Source of the DNA: Pseudomonadota bacterium
Lineage (GTDB): Bacteria > Pseudomonadota > Gammaproteobacteria > Burkholderiales > Burkholderiaceae_D
Reading direction: 5' to 3'
Assembly (NCBI GenBank): GCA_023449275.1
Contig: JAEXJM010000029.1
Location: 1 to 29,123 of the forward strand
Length of the DNA stretch: 29,123 bases
Under the pieces are notes generated by a model. It was not told where the DNA came from, did not search any database, and saw nothing but the letters and a program-made list of their open reading frames with translations. Below, piece by piece: positions 1 through 7,914 of this stretch. Made by a program: the position numbers and the translations under genes. Every line of letters begins with the position of its first letter. The stretch's first letter is position 1.

Positions 1-166
1 GGCTAAGGCTGGTAGAGAAAAAATCAAGCTGGAATCGACGGCGGGTACGGGTCATTTTTATACGACTACGAAGAATAAACGTACAACGCCTGACAAGATC
101 GAGATTGTCAAGTTCGATCCCAAGGCAAGAAAGCATGTTCCTTACAAGGAAACGAAGATCAAGTAA
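1..166 (+). CDS. rpmG: 50S ribosomal protein L33 (partial, start codon cut by window edge)
   Basis: The frame begins with the last base of the ATG at position 1 and continues AKAGREKIKLESTAGTG up to a TAA at 164-166, which gives 55 residues, the usual L33 length. L33 is a small protein of the large ribosomal subunit, near the E site. The sequence has the family core (GHFYTTTKNK, then VKFDPKARKHV) and no CxxC pairs, so it is the zinc-independent form. It normally follows rpmB, which would lie outside the window. A strong hairpin terminator follows 27 bases after the stop. Only two bases of the start codon are missing. Confidence 0.95.
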   Translation, partial: AKAGREKIKLESTAGTGHFYTTTKNKRTTPDKIEIVKFDPKARKHVPYKETKIK

Positions 167-193
167 TCTTGAACTCGTCTCTTGTTCCTGCAT

Positions 194-224
194 AAAGCCG
201 ACATTCCAATGTCGGCTTTTTTAT
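194..224 (+). terminator. Intrinsic terminator after rpmG
   Basis: A perfect 12-bp inverted repeat (AAAGCCGACATT at 194-205 and its complement at 208-219) runs into a T-stretch at 217-222. It ends rpmG transcription. The end of the DUF2239 remnant on the opposite strand overlaps the T-stretch (its TAA is at 221-223), so the hairpin may stop both. Confidence 0.9.
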
Positions 225-636
225 TGGTAATCCTGAACAAGAAAAATTCTGTCTTTTTCCTCATGCGTGACATACACGGCACCGATCAGGAAATACAGGT
301 GCTCCCGGACATCAACAGGCCAATTTGCCGTCACTTCCCTGAATCGACCGGCATTCTCCGAAAACAGGTCGCGGGCGGCTTTCTCAAATCCCGGATAATT
401 CCCTGCCATGAACCGATACACCACCTCCTGTGCCTGACAGGGCCGGCCAGTTTCTCTTGTACTACGCAAATCCATTTCCACAGGCTCACTCGTTCTTGCA
501 TCGAAAATCAGGACTGGCTCATTGACATCCAACTCCATAAAACGTTTGACTTCCGAAACGACCGCCCGTGTGTACCGGATGAGATGCGCCTGTTTTCTGA
601 AAAAGCGATCCAGTGTTGAAAAGATGAAAAACTCAT
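221..636 (-). pseudogene. Degraded DUF2239 family gene (frameshift plus internal deletion)
   Basis: The main open frame (start near 538) reads EPVLIFDARTSEPVEMDLR, then GRP, then YRFMAGNYPGFEKAARDLF and NWPVDVREH; these are the N-terminal and C-terminal hallmarks of DUF2239, a family of unknown function. The expected first segment lies upstream in another frame: an ATG at 636 behind an AAGG ribosome site gives MSFSSFQHWIAFSENRRISSGT, which resembles the family start. The two frames meet at an ACACAC tract near 568-573; removing one AC would give a continuous reading. Full-length relatives, as I recall them, are about 180-190 residues and carry a central GRPKLGVVAREVTLLP-like block that is missing here, leaving about 137 residues. 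I call it a pseudogene, though a sequencing slip could explain the frameshift alone. Confidence 0.6.
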
Positions 637-709
637 GACCTTGCTTTCATATTGAAAAATGAAAGCGCTCTTTTACCCGAATACGACCATTGAACAAAAG
701 ACAAAGCCA

Positions 710-964
710 TCAACCACCTGTGACAGGCGGGAAAAATGCCACTTCACATCCTTCGGTCACTTTTGTATGTGGATTTGCCATCTGCAACTGACAAGCCACT
801 TTAAGGTGGCCTGCAGACAAGACTTCAGCCCAGACATTCCCTCTTTCGATCAGAAACAGACGGACATCCTCGACTGTTGCAAGGTTGTCGGGAAGCATGA
901 CCCATTCATCCGAGACGCCGAGCTTTTCCCTGACGCTGGCAAAATAACGTATTCTAATTTTCAT
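710..964 (-). CDS. moaD: Molybdopterin synthase sulfur carrier subunit MoaD
   Basis: This 84-residue ubiquitin-like protein is the small subunit of molybdopterin synthase. Its C-terminal Gly-Gly is adenylated by MoeB and converted to a thiocarboxylate, which donates sulfur to precursor Z in the cytoplasm. The sequence starts MKIRIRYFASVREKLG, a typical MoaD opening, and ends FFPPVTGG as required. Its ATG overlaps the moeA stop by one base (TGATG), which suggests translational coupling. The large subunit gene moaE, which usually follows moaD in this cluster, is not present: the next gene downstream is the broken DUF2239 locus. Confidence 0.93.
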   Translation of the reverse strand: MKIRIRYFASVREKLGVSDEWVMLPDNLATVEDVRLFLIERGNVWAEVLSAGHLKVACQLQMANPHTKVTEGCEVAFFPPVTGG

Positions 965-2190
965 CAGTTCAATAATTCACTGAAAGGAATGAAGCGGACA
1001 AAATCACCCTTTTGGATTGCGTGTCCGGGAGGATTATCGATCAGGCCATCTCCCCAGACCGTTGAAGACAGTACACCTGATCCCTGATTGCCGAAAAGAT
1101 CAAGACCGCCTTCTTCGTTCAGCCTGCCCCTTAAAAATTCGTTACGCTCATCAGGAGTATCCAGCGAAAAATCCGCACGCAGCGAATAAGACTTGGGAAA
1201 TACCTCTTCGATTCCCTGCATCCTCAGCAGAAACGGTCGAACGAACAGCAGGAAGGTGACAAAACTGGAAACAGGATTGCCAGGCAATCCGATAATGGAT
1301 GTTGGTTCGGAATTCGTCAAACCGGAATGTTCATCAATTTCGCCGAATACAAGCGGTTTTCCCGGTTTGACGGCGACGCGCCAGAAATGCAGACGGCCTT
1401 CCAGTTCAATAGCCGGTTTGATGTGGTCTTCTTCCCCGACCGACACTCCGCCCGTCGTCAGAATCAGATCATGACCGGTTGTTGCAGCTTCAGCAAGAGC
1501 GGCCTGTGTCGCTTTCAGATTGTCAGGAATAATGCCGTAATCCGTAACGACACAACCCAGATTTTCAAGCAGGCCCCGCAAGGTATAACGGTTGGAATTG
1601 TAAATTTTCCCCGGCTTCAGCATTTCGCCCTGCATCACAAGCTCATTACCCGTGGACATCAGGGCTACCCTGACAGGTCGTCGCACCGGCAAATCCACCA
1701 GACCGACCGAAGCGGCAATGCCCAGATGTTGCGCCTGCAAACGTGTACCTTTTTTCAGGACGAGATCGCCTTTATTGATATCTTCTCCGCAATATCGGAC
1801 AGACTCCCCCTTTTTTTCAGGCAGGCAGGAAAACTTCAGTTTTTCGCCTTCCGGCAGGCACCATTCCTGTCTGACCACAGTATCGGCACCCTCAGGAAGA
1901 GGTGCGCCAGTAAAGATGCGGGCTGCTTCGCCCCTTTGCAATGGAAGGCCCATGCTGCCGGCTGGAACCCTTTGCCGGACACTCAGAACCGTATTCTCTC
2001 CTCTGATATCGTCAAAACAGATGGCATATCCATCCATAGCCGCATTGTCGGCATTCGGTACATCGATCATGGAATATTGAGGTTGCGCCAGAACGCGACC
2101 ATTCGCCTTTGAAATGGCGACAACGTCCCATGCATCGACTTGTCTTGCCCTAGACAGCAAGCTTTCCAGCGCCTGGTTAACTGTCAGCAT
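964..2190 (-). CDS. moeA: Molybdopterin molybdenumtransferase MoeA
   Basis: MoeA inserts molybdate into adenylylated molybdopterin, the last step of Mo-cofactor synthesis in the cytoplasm. The 408-residue length matches the family. Visible motifs are DNAAMDGYA (about 48-56), STGNEL (179-184), TTGGVSVGEED (245-255, the MoCF-biosynthesis nucleotide/molybdopterin loop) and GLPGNPVSSF in the C-terminal part. An in-frame TGA lies two codons before the ATG, so the start is fixed. The ribosome site is weak (GGGGA about 14 bases upstream). It follows thrC by 64 bases and is coupled to moaD downstream. Confidence 0.95.
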   Translation of the reverse strand: MLTVNQALESLLSRARQVDAWDVVAISKANGRVLAQPQYSMIDVPNADNAAMDGYAICFDDIRGENTVLSVRQRVPAGSMGLPLQRGEAARIFTGAPLPEGADTVVRQEWCLPEGEKLKFSCLPEKKGESVRYCGEDINKGDLVLKKGTRLQAQHLGIAASVGLVDLPVRRPVRVALMSTGNELVMQGEMLKPGKIYNSNRYTLRGLLENLGCVVTDYGIIPDNLKATQAALAEAATTGHDLILTTGGVSVGEEDHIKPAIELEGRLHFWRVAVKPGKPLVFGEIDEHSGLTNSEPTSIIGLPGNPVSSFVTFLLFVRPFLLRMQGIEEVFPKSYSLRADFSLDTPDERNEFLRGRLNEEGGLDLFGNQGSGVLSSTVWGDGLIDNPPGHAIQKGDFVRFIPFSELLN

Positions 2191-2254
2191 GAATCAAATT
2201 CGTCCCCATGTTTTACCAGCCCGAATGAAACCGATCTGCATTTTGACAAAAACA

Positions 2255-3724
2255 TCACAGTTCCGTTCGTGCAGCGATAAATTCCTTGACTTTTTCCGCA
2301 TCGGCAGACATGACAGTGAAACGCTGCGGCAGGCCTTCGATATCTTCAAACCCTGTCGGCCGGTCGGCATTTCTTCCGAGTGCCTCGAAAATCGTTTCAT
2401 TGAACTTCGCTGCCTGTGCCGTTTCCAGCACGATCATCGGAATACCTTTTCGCTGGTGTTCACGTGCCACTTTCAGGCCGTCTGCCGTGTGGGTATCGAT
2501 CATGACGCCATATTCCTTTTGTGCAGAACGGATCGTTTCAAGGCGATCGGCATGAATGGATTTGCCGGATTCGAAACCGAAATCACTGACTTTGGCAAAC
2601 TCGTCGCCATCACTGCCCGGTTTGCCGGAAAGGTCGAAAAAGCCTTTGGTTTCGATCTGCCTGAAAAGCCTGTTGACGCGCTCACTGTCGCCGCCCAGCA
2701 AATCGTAAATGAAACGTTCGAAATTCGAGGCTTTGGAAATATCCATCGACGGGCTGCTGGTATGCCATGTTTCAGCCGATTTGCGAACACGGTAAACACC
2801 CGTTCGGAAGAACTCGTCCAGAACGTCGTTTTCGTTTGTTGCCACGACCAGCCTGTCAACCGGCAATCCCATCATGCGGGCGATATGTCCGGCACAGACA
2901 TTGCCGAAATTGCCCGATGGTACGGTAAAGGATACCTTCTGGTCGCTGTTTTCCGTTGCCAGCAGATATGCCCTGAAGTAATAAACCACCTGAGCGACAA
3001 CCCGGGCCCAATTGATCGAATTGACTGTCCCGATTTTCTGGCGTGCCTTGTACTCCAGATCGTTGGAAACCGCTTTTACAATATCCTGGCAATCGTCGAA
3101 TACGCCCTCAATAGCGATATTGAAAATGTTCGGATCCTGCAAACTGAACATCTGTGCTGTCTGGAACGCACTCATTTTCTGGTAAGGCGAGAGCATGAAA
3201 ACCCGAATGCCCTTCTTGCCTTTCATGGCATATTCGGCCGCACTGCCCGTATCGCCGGAAGTCGCACCAAGAATATTCAGTTCGGCATTTTGACGGGTCA
3301 GTTCATATTCGAACAGATTGCCGAGCATTTGCATCGCCATATCCTTGAATGCCAGCGTCGGGCCATTCGACAAGCCCAAAAGCATCAGTTTTCTGCCATC
3401 CTTTTCTTCCAGCAGGCGCAAAGGCGTAATGGCATCCCGTGCATCATCGGCACGAACATTTTTATAGACTTCAGGCGTGTACGTCTTTTCGACCAGCGTT
3501 TTCAGGTCCGCTACAGGGATGTCATCCGCAAATTTTTTCAGTATCTCGAAAGCGAGGCCTGCATAGGAGAGAGAACGCCATGAATCCAGCTCGTCTTTCG
3601 TGACGGAAGGGTACTTTTCCGGCATGTACAGGCCACCGTCCGGTGCCAACCCTTCGAGCAGGATTTGGGAAAAAGAACGCTTTGCCCCATTTTTATCTTG
3701 GGCACGAGTCGAAACGTATTGCAT
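2255..3724 (-). CDS. thrC: Threonine synthase
   Basis: This PLP enzyme converts O-phosphohomoserine to threonine and phosphate in the cytoplasm. It begins MQYVSTR and continues LLEGLAPDGGLYMPE, the family N-terminus. The PLP lysine lies in LAFKDMAMQ (about residue 127) and the phosphate/PLP loop in GATSGDTGSAA; SGNFGNVCAGH is also conserved. The length of 489 residues fits the long proteobacterial type. An ATG three codons upstream (3733) is possible, but neither start has a clear ribosome site; I chose 3724 because relatives begin MxYxSTR. Homoserine dehydrogenase (hom) often precedes thrC but is not adjacent here: upstream is a divergent intergenic region and nadE. It probably heads the thrC-moeA-moaD operon. 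Confidence 0.95.
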   Translation of the reverse strand: MQYVSTRAQDKNGAKRSFSQILLEGLAPDGGLYMPEKYPSVTKDELDSWRSLSYAGLAFEILKKFADDIPVADLKTLVEKTYTPEVYKNVRADDARDAITPLRLLEEKDGRKLMLLGLSNGPTLAFKDMAMQMLGNLFEYELTRQNAELNILGATSGDTGSAAEYAMKGKKGIRVFMLSPYQKMSAFQTAQMFSLQDPNIFNIAIEGVFDDCQDIVKAVSNDLEYKARQKIGTVNSINWARVVAQVVYYFRAYLLATENSDQKVSFTVPSGNFGNVCAGHIARMMGLPVDRLVVATNENDVLDEFFRTGVYRVRKSAETWHTSSPSMDISKASNFERFIYDLLGGDSERVNRLFRQIETKGFFDLSGKPGSDGDEFAKVSDFGFESGKSIHADRLETIRSAQKEYGVMIDTHTADGLKVAREHQRKGIPMIVLETAQAAKFNETIFEALGRNADRPTGFEDIEGLPQRFTVMSADAEKVKEFIAARTEL

Positions 3725-3968
3725 ACGAACCATTTACAAAATTCAGCAGTTGGACAGGACCGACACATTGAATCCACGGTTTTCAAACAACAAATCATGA
3801 ACGATCGGCCAAACGAGACTTGGTATTGTAACCAAATTCCGTTGCGATAGACATCAGGGCATACAAAACACTTGCCACTTGAAAAATAGAGTCAACATGA
3901 AAATGGAAAAAGTTATATGCTATTCTTTGTAGTTTTACAGGATTCCAACCCATTTCGGAACGAATATC

Positions 3969-5582
3969 ATGTCTCCCAAAGTCGCCATTGCCCAAATCAA
4001 CAGTACGGTCGGGGATTTATCCGGCAACCGTGAACGTATTGCAGAATTCGCCCGCAGAGCAGCCGCATCAGGAGCCGATATCGTCGTCACGCCCGAACTG
4101 TCGCTGACAGGTTACCCTCCGGAAGACCTGCTTTTGCAGCACAGCTTTCATTCTTCCACCCGTCTGGAACTGGACAGGCTGAAAAACGAACTGGCCGATC
4201 TGGACAACGTCCATGTGCTGGTCGGCCACCACACTATCAAAGACGGCCTGTGTTACAACACCTGTTCCGTACTGGTCAACGGGGAAATCATCGGCACCTA
4301 TTTCAAGCAGGAATTGCCGAATTACACGGTTTTCGATGAAAAGCGGTACTTCACGGCCGGTACGGAACCGGTAATCATTAATGTCAAGGATGTACGCTTC
4401 GGCATCGCTATCTGTGAAGACGTATGGTTTCCCGGCCCGCCGGCACGCGCCCGTGCAGCCGGAGCCGATGTGATGCTGATCATGAACAGTTCGCCATACC
4501 ACATGGGCAAAATGCACCAGCGGCCTGTTATCGTGCGTGAAAATGTCGTCGGTCAGGGAATGTCTGCCATTTACGTCAATCTGGTCGGCGGACAGGATGA
4601 ACTTGTTTTTGACGGCTGTTCCTTTGCCATGAATGCCGACGGGCGCGTCTGTGTCCAGCTCAGGCAATGTGAGGAAGACCTTGAAATCGTCTCCTTCGAC
4701 AACCGCCAGCCCGTCAATGGCCGGATGGAAACACATCCGACCGTGGAAAGTGAAGTTTATCGCGCCCTTGTACTCGGTGTACGTGACTATGTTTTGAAGA
4801 ATGGTTTTCCCGGTGTCATTATCGGCCTGTCCGGAGGCGTCGATTCCGCACTGGTACTGGCGATTGCCGTTGACGCACTGGGACCCGAAAAAGTCAGGGC
4901 CATCATGATGCCATCACCTTACACAAGCGACATTTCCCGCATAGATGCCGCGGAAATGGCGGCTCGCCTGAAAGTCGCCTACGATGAAATCCCTATCAGC
5001 GATTGTTTTTCATCCTTTTTGACGACGCTGGCACCGCAATTTGCCGGTCTGCCGGAAGATTCCACCGAAGAAAACCTTCAGGCCCGTATCCGTGGCACAC
5101 TATTGATGGCGCTTTCCAACAAATTCGGTTCCATCGTCCTGACGACAGGAAACAAAAGTGAAATGGCCGTCGGCTATTGCACTCTGTATGGCGACATGGC
5201 CGGAGGATTCGCTGTTATCAAGGACATATACAAAACTCTCGTCTACCGGTTGTGCCACTACAGAAACTCGATTTCCGACGTCATCCCCGAGAGGATGCTG
5301 ACACGCGCCCCGACAGCCGAGCTGAAACCGAACCAGTTCGATCAGGATACGCTGCCGCCGTATGAAGTGCTGGACACCATTGTCCGGATGTTCATGGAAG
5401 AAAACAGAAGCGTCAGTGAAATCGTCGCCAACGGCTATCACACCGCACTGGTCGAGCGCATCGTCCGCCTGATGAGGATCAACGAATACAAACGGCGACA
5501 GGCTCCGATCGGTATCCGGATCACCCCGAGAGGTTTCGGCCGTGACTGGAGATGTCCGATCACGTCAAAATATCGCGATTGA
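3969..5582 (+). CDS. nadE: Glutamine-dependent NAD+ synthetase
   Basis: The enzyme makes NAD+ from deamido-NAD+, ATP and glutamine in the cytoplasm. This 537-residue two-domain form has an N-terminal nitrilase-like glutaminase with the Glu-Lys-Cys triad visible as TPELS (E43), YFKQELPNY (K113) and IAICEDVW (C149). Ammonia is passed to the C-terminal synthetase, which carries the PP-loop SGGVDS at 288-293. The C-terminus ends with the family-like RITPRGFGRDWRCPITSKY. The start sits 11 bases after a weak GGAAC. A hairpin and then glnB follow; nadE next to glnB is a common Betaproteobacterial arrangement. Confidence 0.96.
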   Translation: MSPKVAIAQINSTVGDLSGNRERIAEFARRAAASGADIVVTPELSLTGYPPEDLLLQHSFHSSTRLELDRLKNELADLDNVHVLVGHHTIKDGLCYNTCSVLVNGEIIGTYFKQELPNYTVFDEKRYFTAGTEPVIINVKDVRFGIAICEDVWFPGPPARARAAGADVMLIMNSSPYHMGKMHQRPVIVRENVVGQGMSAIYVNLVGGQDELVFDGCSFAMNADGRVCVQLRQCEEDLEIVSFDNRQPVNGRMETHPTVESEVYRALVLGVRDYVLKNGFPGVIIGLSGGVDSALVLAIAVDALGPEKVRAIMMPSPYTSDISRIDAAEMAARLKVAYDEIPISDCFSSFLTTLAPQFAGLPEDSTEENLQARIRGTLLMALSNKFGSIVLTTGNKSEMAVGYCTLYGDMAGGFAVIKDIYKTLVYRLCHYRNSISDVIPERMLTRAPTAELKPNQFDQDTLPPYEVLDTIVRMFMEENRSVSEIVANGYHTALVERIVRLMRINEYKRRQAPIGIRITPRGFGRDWRCPITSKYRD

Positions 5583-5603
5583 AAAAAATGTTTTAAAATG
5601 ATC

Positions 5604-5638
5604 CCGCTTCCGTTTTTCCGGAAGCGGTTTCTTCTTTT
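5604..5638 (+). terminator. Terminator-like hairpin between nadE and glnB
   Basis: A 9-bp perfect stem (CCGCTTCCG at 5604-5612 and its complement at 5619-5627) with a 6-base loop is followed by the T-rich tract TTTCTTCTTTT at 5628-5638. It lies in the 75-base gap between the two genes, 20 bases before the glnB ATG. It should end or attenuate nadE transcription, in which case glnB needs its own promoter; a TAAAAT box at 5594-5599 is the only nearby -10 candidate and has no clear -35. Confidence 0.75.
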
Positions 5639-5657
5639 ACAGTCCACCGGAGCTCGC

Positions 5658-5996
5658 ATGAAAAAAATTACCGCCATCATCAAACCGTTCAAACTCGACG
5701 AAGTACGCGAAGCTCTGTCAGACGCCAATATCAACGGCCTGACCGTAACGGAAGTGAAGGGATTCGGACGCCAGAAAGGTCATACCGAGCTCTATCGCGG
5801 AGCGGAATACGTGGTCGATTTCCTGCCAAAAGTGAAAATCGAAGTCGTCGTTGACGACAGCATGCTCGATCTTGCCATCGAAGCCATCCTGAAATCGGCC
5901 CGTACCGGAAAAATCGGCGACGGCAAGATTTTCGTACAGGATATCGAACAGGTCATCCGTATCCGTACAGGTGAAACGGGAATGGAAGCGATCTGA
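5658..5996 (+). CDS. glnB: Nitrogen regulatory protein P-II
   Basis: P-II is a trimeric signal protein that senses 2-oxoglutarate, ATP/ADP and, through uridylylation, glutamine, and it controls GlnE and NtrB among others. The 112-residue protein begins MKKITAIIKPFKLDEVREAL and has the T-loop GHTELYRGAEYVVDFLP with the uridylylated Tyr at 51, then the nucleotide-binding TGKIGDGKIFV and VIRIRTGE. The ATG at 5658 is preceded by CCGGAG; an upstream in-frame start at 5598 would add 20 residues across the hairpin and is not credible. The sequence is closer to GlnB than to GlnK, and no amtB follows. A strong terminator comes next. Confidence 0.95.
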   Translation: MKKITAIIKPFKLDEVREALSDANINGLTVTEVKGFGRQKGHTELYRGAEYVVDFLPKVKIEVVVDDSMLDLAIEAILKSARTGKIGDGKIFVQDIEQVIRIRTGETGMEAI

Positions 5997-6023
5997 TTGC
6001 CGGATTCTACTCACATGAATAAA

Positions 6024-6054
6024 AAAGGGAGACAAACCGTCTCCCTTTGTTTTT
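6024..6054. terminator. Bidirectional terminator between glnB and the GNAT gene
   Basis: A 10-bp stem (AAAGGGAGAC at 6024-6033 and complement at 6039-6048) with a 5-base loop is followed by GTTTTTT. The A-run at 6021-6026 gives a U-tract on the opposite strand, so it can end both glnB and the convergent acetyltransferase gene. Confidence 0.88.
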
Positions 6055-6066
6055 TGTCCTGTTCGT

Positions 6067-6651
6067 TCAACTCAGGTTCTTTTTGAAAACATAGGTGTCG
6101 AGGCACCCGATATCCACCGAGGCCCTGTTTTCAAAACGCTCCAGAATCTGGAAACCGTTCTGCCCGTAATAAGAATGATGGCAGGTGACATCGGCCCAAA
6201 GAAAAATGTTTTCGATATTGTTCTTTCGGCAAAGCGTTTCAAAACTCGCCAACAGTTTCCTTCCCGTTCCGCCACCCTTGCTCATGAACAGGCCCATCAT
6301 GATATCCCGGTCTTTCATGTATTTTTTGACGGCAGCACCGTTCCGGGAAAGATAGTCCCGGTATTCGAAAGCGACTTCCTTTTCTTCCGGTGCAAACCTG
6401 GAAAGCGACTCGTCAAACCAGCTCTGGCAACCAGCCGGATCGTTTTTGAAACCAGCCAGCAAAAAGGCATTCAGAGACTGGTCTACCAGACTGAACGAAT
6501 ACTGCCGGTTCGTATCGTAATAACGGACCATGTATTCATGGATGAAACGGTTAAGGTCTTTCCCTACCCCTTCAAGCTCATACGACCATGTGTCGTATGC
6601 CATTTGTCCGGCAGCGGCGATATCCTTTTCCTGAAAATTTCTGATCTGCAT
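6067..6651 (-). CDS. GNAT family N-acetyltransferase
   Basis: The predicted protein of 194 residues begins MQIRNFQEKDIAAAGQMAY, the usual opening of a GNAT fold. The acetyl-CoA pyrophosphate loop is visible as SKGGGTGRKLL (about 124-134), followed by the helix LLASFETLCRKNN and a terminal YYGQNGFQILERFEN, the usual motif B region. The substrate cannot be told from sequence. An upstream in-frame ATG at 6678 would add a Cys-rich MPSCRQCRF stretch and is less likely; neither start has a good ribosome site. It is convergent with glnB and lies 49 bases after the Sel1 lipoprotein gene on the same strand. Confidence 0.8.
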   Translation of the reverse strand: MQIRNFQEKDIAAAGQMAYDTWSYELEGVGKDLNRFIHEYMVRYYDTNRQYSFSLVDQSLNAFLLAGFKNDPAGCQSWFDESLSRFAPEEKEVAFEYRDYLSRNGAAVKKYMKDRDIMMGLFMSKGGGTGRKLLASFETLCRKNNIENIFLWADVTCHHSYYGQNGFQILERFENRASVDIGCLDTYVFKKNLS

Positions 6652-6700
6652 AAAACGGCATTGCCTGCATGATGGCACACAGGCAATGGAATTTGAAAAA

Positions 6701-7153
6701 CTATTGTTTCGACGGAATGGTTTTTATAGCCTCTTCAGCCTCTTTTCTGGCTTCAGCCTGCTGAACGGGTGTCAGGGTGGCAAATACCGTTTTCGCCCCC
6801 GACTCGGCCATCTTGTAATTCGGGGCGGATACCCTGTACCAGATATAGGCCCTGACCGGATCGGCCCTCATACCCAACCCCAGCTCATACATTCTTCCAA
6901 GCATATACTGGGCACGGACGTGGCCTTTTTCAGCCGCTCTTTTCATCCACATGCCACAGATCTGGTCGTCCTGGTCGACGTTCTTGCCGCCACAATAGAC
7001 TTCTGCCAGCTCGACCATCGCTTCCACATCCCCCCTTTCTGCCTTGGATGTCAACTGGGCTGTCATTTCCTGTCCGGTCGTACACCCTGACAAAACACCG
7101 ACAGAAACCAGAACCAGACCGACAGGAACCGCTTTTTTCAGAAAAGAAAACAT
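6701..7153 (-). CDS. Sel1-repeat lipoprotein
   Basis: The 150-residue protein has a lipoprotein signal peptide: a short basic start, a hydrophobic stretch, and the lipobox LSGC with Cys at 24. Residues about 37-110 form two Sel1-like repeats, recognisable from AERGDVEAMVELAEVYCGG and AAEKGHVRAQYMLGRMYELG followed by DPVRAYIWYRVSA. Sel1 repeats are short TPR-like helical hairpins that bind proteins. The C-terminus is a charged helix. GAGGG seven bases before the ATG supports the start. It probably sits in the envelope attached to a membrane; the partner is unknown. Confidence 0.82.
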   Translation of the reverse strand: MFSFLKKAVPVGLVLVSVGVLSGCTTGQEMTAQLTSKAERGDVEAMVELAEVYCGGKNVDQDDQICGMWMKRAAEKGHVRAQYMLGRMYELGLGMRADPVRAYIWYRVSAPNYKMAESGAKTVFATLTPVQQAEARKEAEEAIKTIPSKQ

Positions 7154-7263
7154 GAAAGACCCTCTTAATTCATTATTTAACCAGGTAAACCACTATCGAA
7201 AAACCGGCATGACCGGCACAAAAGGAAAGTATATCGATTCAAGGCCATTCGCACCAGCAAAAA

Positions 7264-7902
7264 TCAGGTGCCTTTCAACAGTACGACAACCGCCCCGGAA
7301 CCACCATCGGCGGGTTTGGCCTGACAGAAGGCAATGACGTCAGCACGCTGAACGAGCCACTTGTGCACGAGTTTTTTCAGCACCGGTTCCTGATTGACCG
7401 AACCAAGCCCTTTTCCGTGAATGATACGGACACAGCGAATGCCACGGATAGAAGAACGGCGCAGAAAATCCACCAGCATTTCCCGCGCTTCATCCCTGCG
7501 CAACCCGTGCAGATCGAGCTGGTCACCGATCACCCAGTGTCCACGGCGCAACTTGCGGACGACATCCGGCCCGATTCCGTTTCGGGCATAGCTCAAGGCC
7601 TCGTCCGTTTCCAGCAGGCTTTCAATGCTGAACTCGTCCGAAAGGGATTCTTTCAACGCTTCTTTCTCGTCGGCGATTCGCTGGTGCGGAACCGGTTTGG
7701 GTGCCGGAAAGACCGGATCGATCCGGTCTTTGTTGTCGATAGGGATGACATCGCCGATCATTTTCAGAAAAAGATCCCGGTCGGAAATGGACTGTCTTTC
7801 AGCCCTTTTCCGTTCCTCTTCCATTTTCTTCCGTTCTTCATTGACCTTTTTGACGACTTTTTTCAGCGCCTTCAGATCCGTGATTTTTTTCGATGACGCC
7901 AT
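7264..7902 (-). CDS. Smr domain protein (SmrA/SmrB-like)
   Basis: The 212-residue protein has a lysine/glutamate-rich N-terminal region (about 5-40, likely coiled coil) and a C-terminal Smr domain. The domain shows QLDLHGLRRDEA (128-139), the central IIHGKGLGS (161-169) and the closing GAVVVLLKG. Smr domains are nuclease or nucleic-acid-binding modules, related to the MutS2 C-terminus; SmrB cleaves mRNA at collided ribosomes in E. coli. Whether this protein does the same is inference. It begins 12 bases after the trxB stop, and the two are probably co-transcribed. The gap to the lipoprotein gene (7154-7263) shows nothing notable. Confidence 0.85.
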   Translation of the reverse strand: MASSKKITDLKALKKVVKKVNEERKKMEEERKRAERQSISDRDLFLKMIGDVIPIDNKDRIDPVFPAPKPVPHQRIADEKEALKESLSDEFSIESLLETDEALSYARNGIGPDVVRKLRRGHWVIGDQLDLHGLRRDEAREMLVDFLRRSSIRGIRCVRIIHGKGLGSVNQEPVLKKLVHKWLVQRADVIAFCQAKPADGGSGAVVVLLKGT

Positions 7903-7914
7903 TTGCCGCCACCA

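Noticed and set aside
644..665. CTTTCAT/ATGAAAG dyad downstream of moaD
   Set aside because: Only a 7-bp AT-rich stem with an 8-base loop and no T-run; too weak to call a terminator.
2194..2400. 68-residue frame on the minus strand covering the thrC-moeA gap
   Set aside because: It lies mostly inside the end of thrC in another frame and has no recognisable motif; the gap itself has no separate gene.
2114..3583. 489-residue open frame on the plus strand
   Set aside because: It is the antisense shadow of thrC, which has clear PLP-enzyme motifs; long antisense frames are common in this sequence.
3734..3968. Possible promoters in the thrC/nadE divergent region
   Set aside because: TACAAT on the minus strand (3825-3830) and TATGCT or TATTCT on the plus strand near 3916-3926 resemble -10 boxes, but no matching -35 at a proper distance was found.
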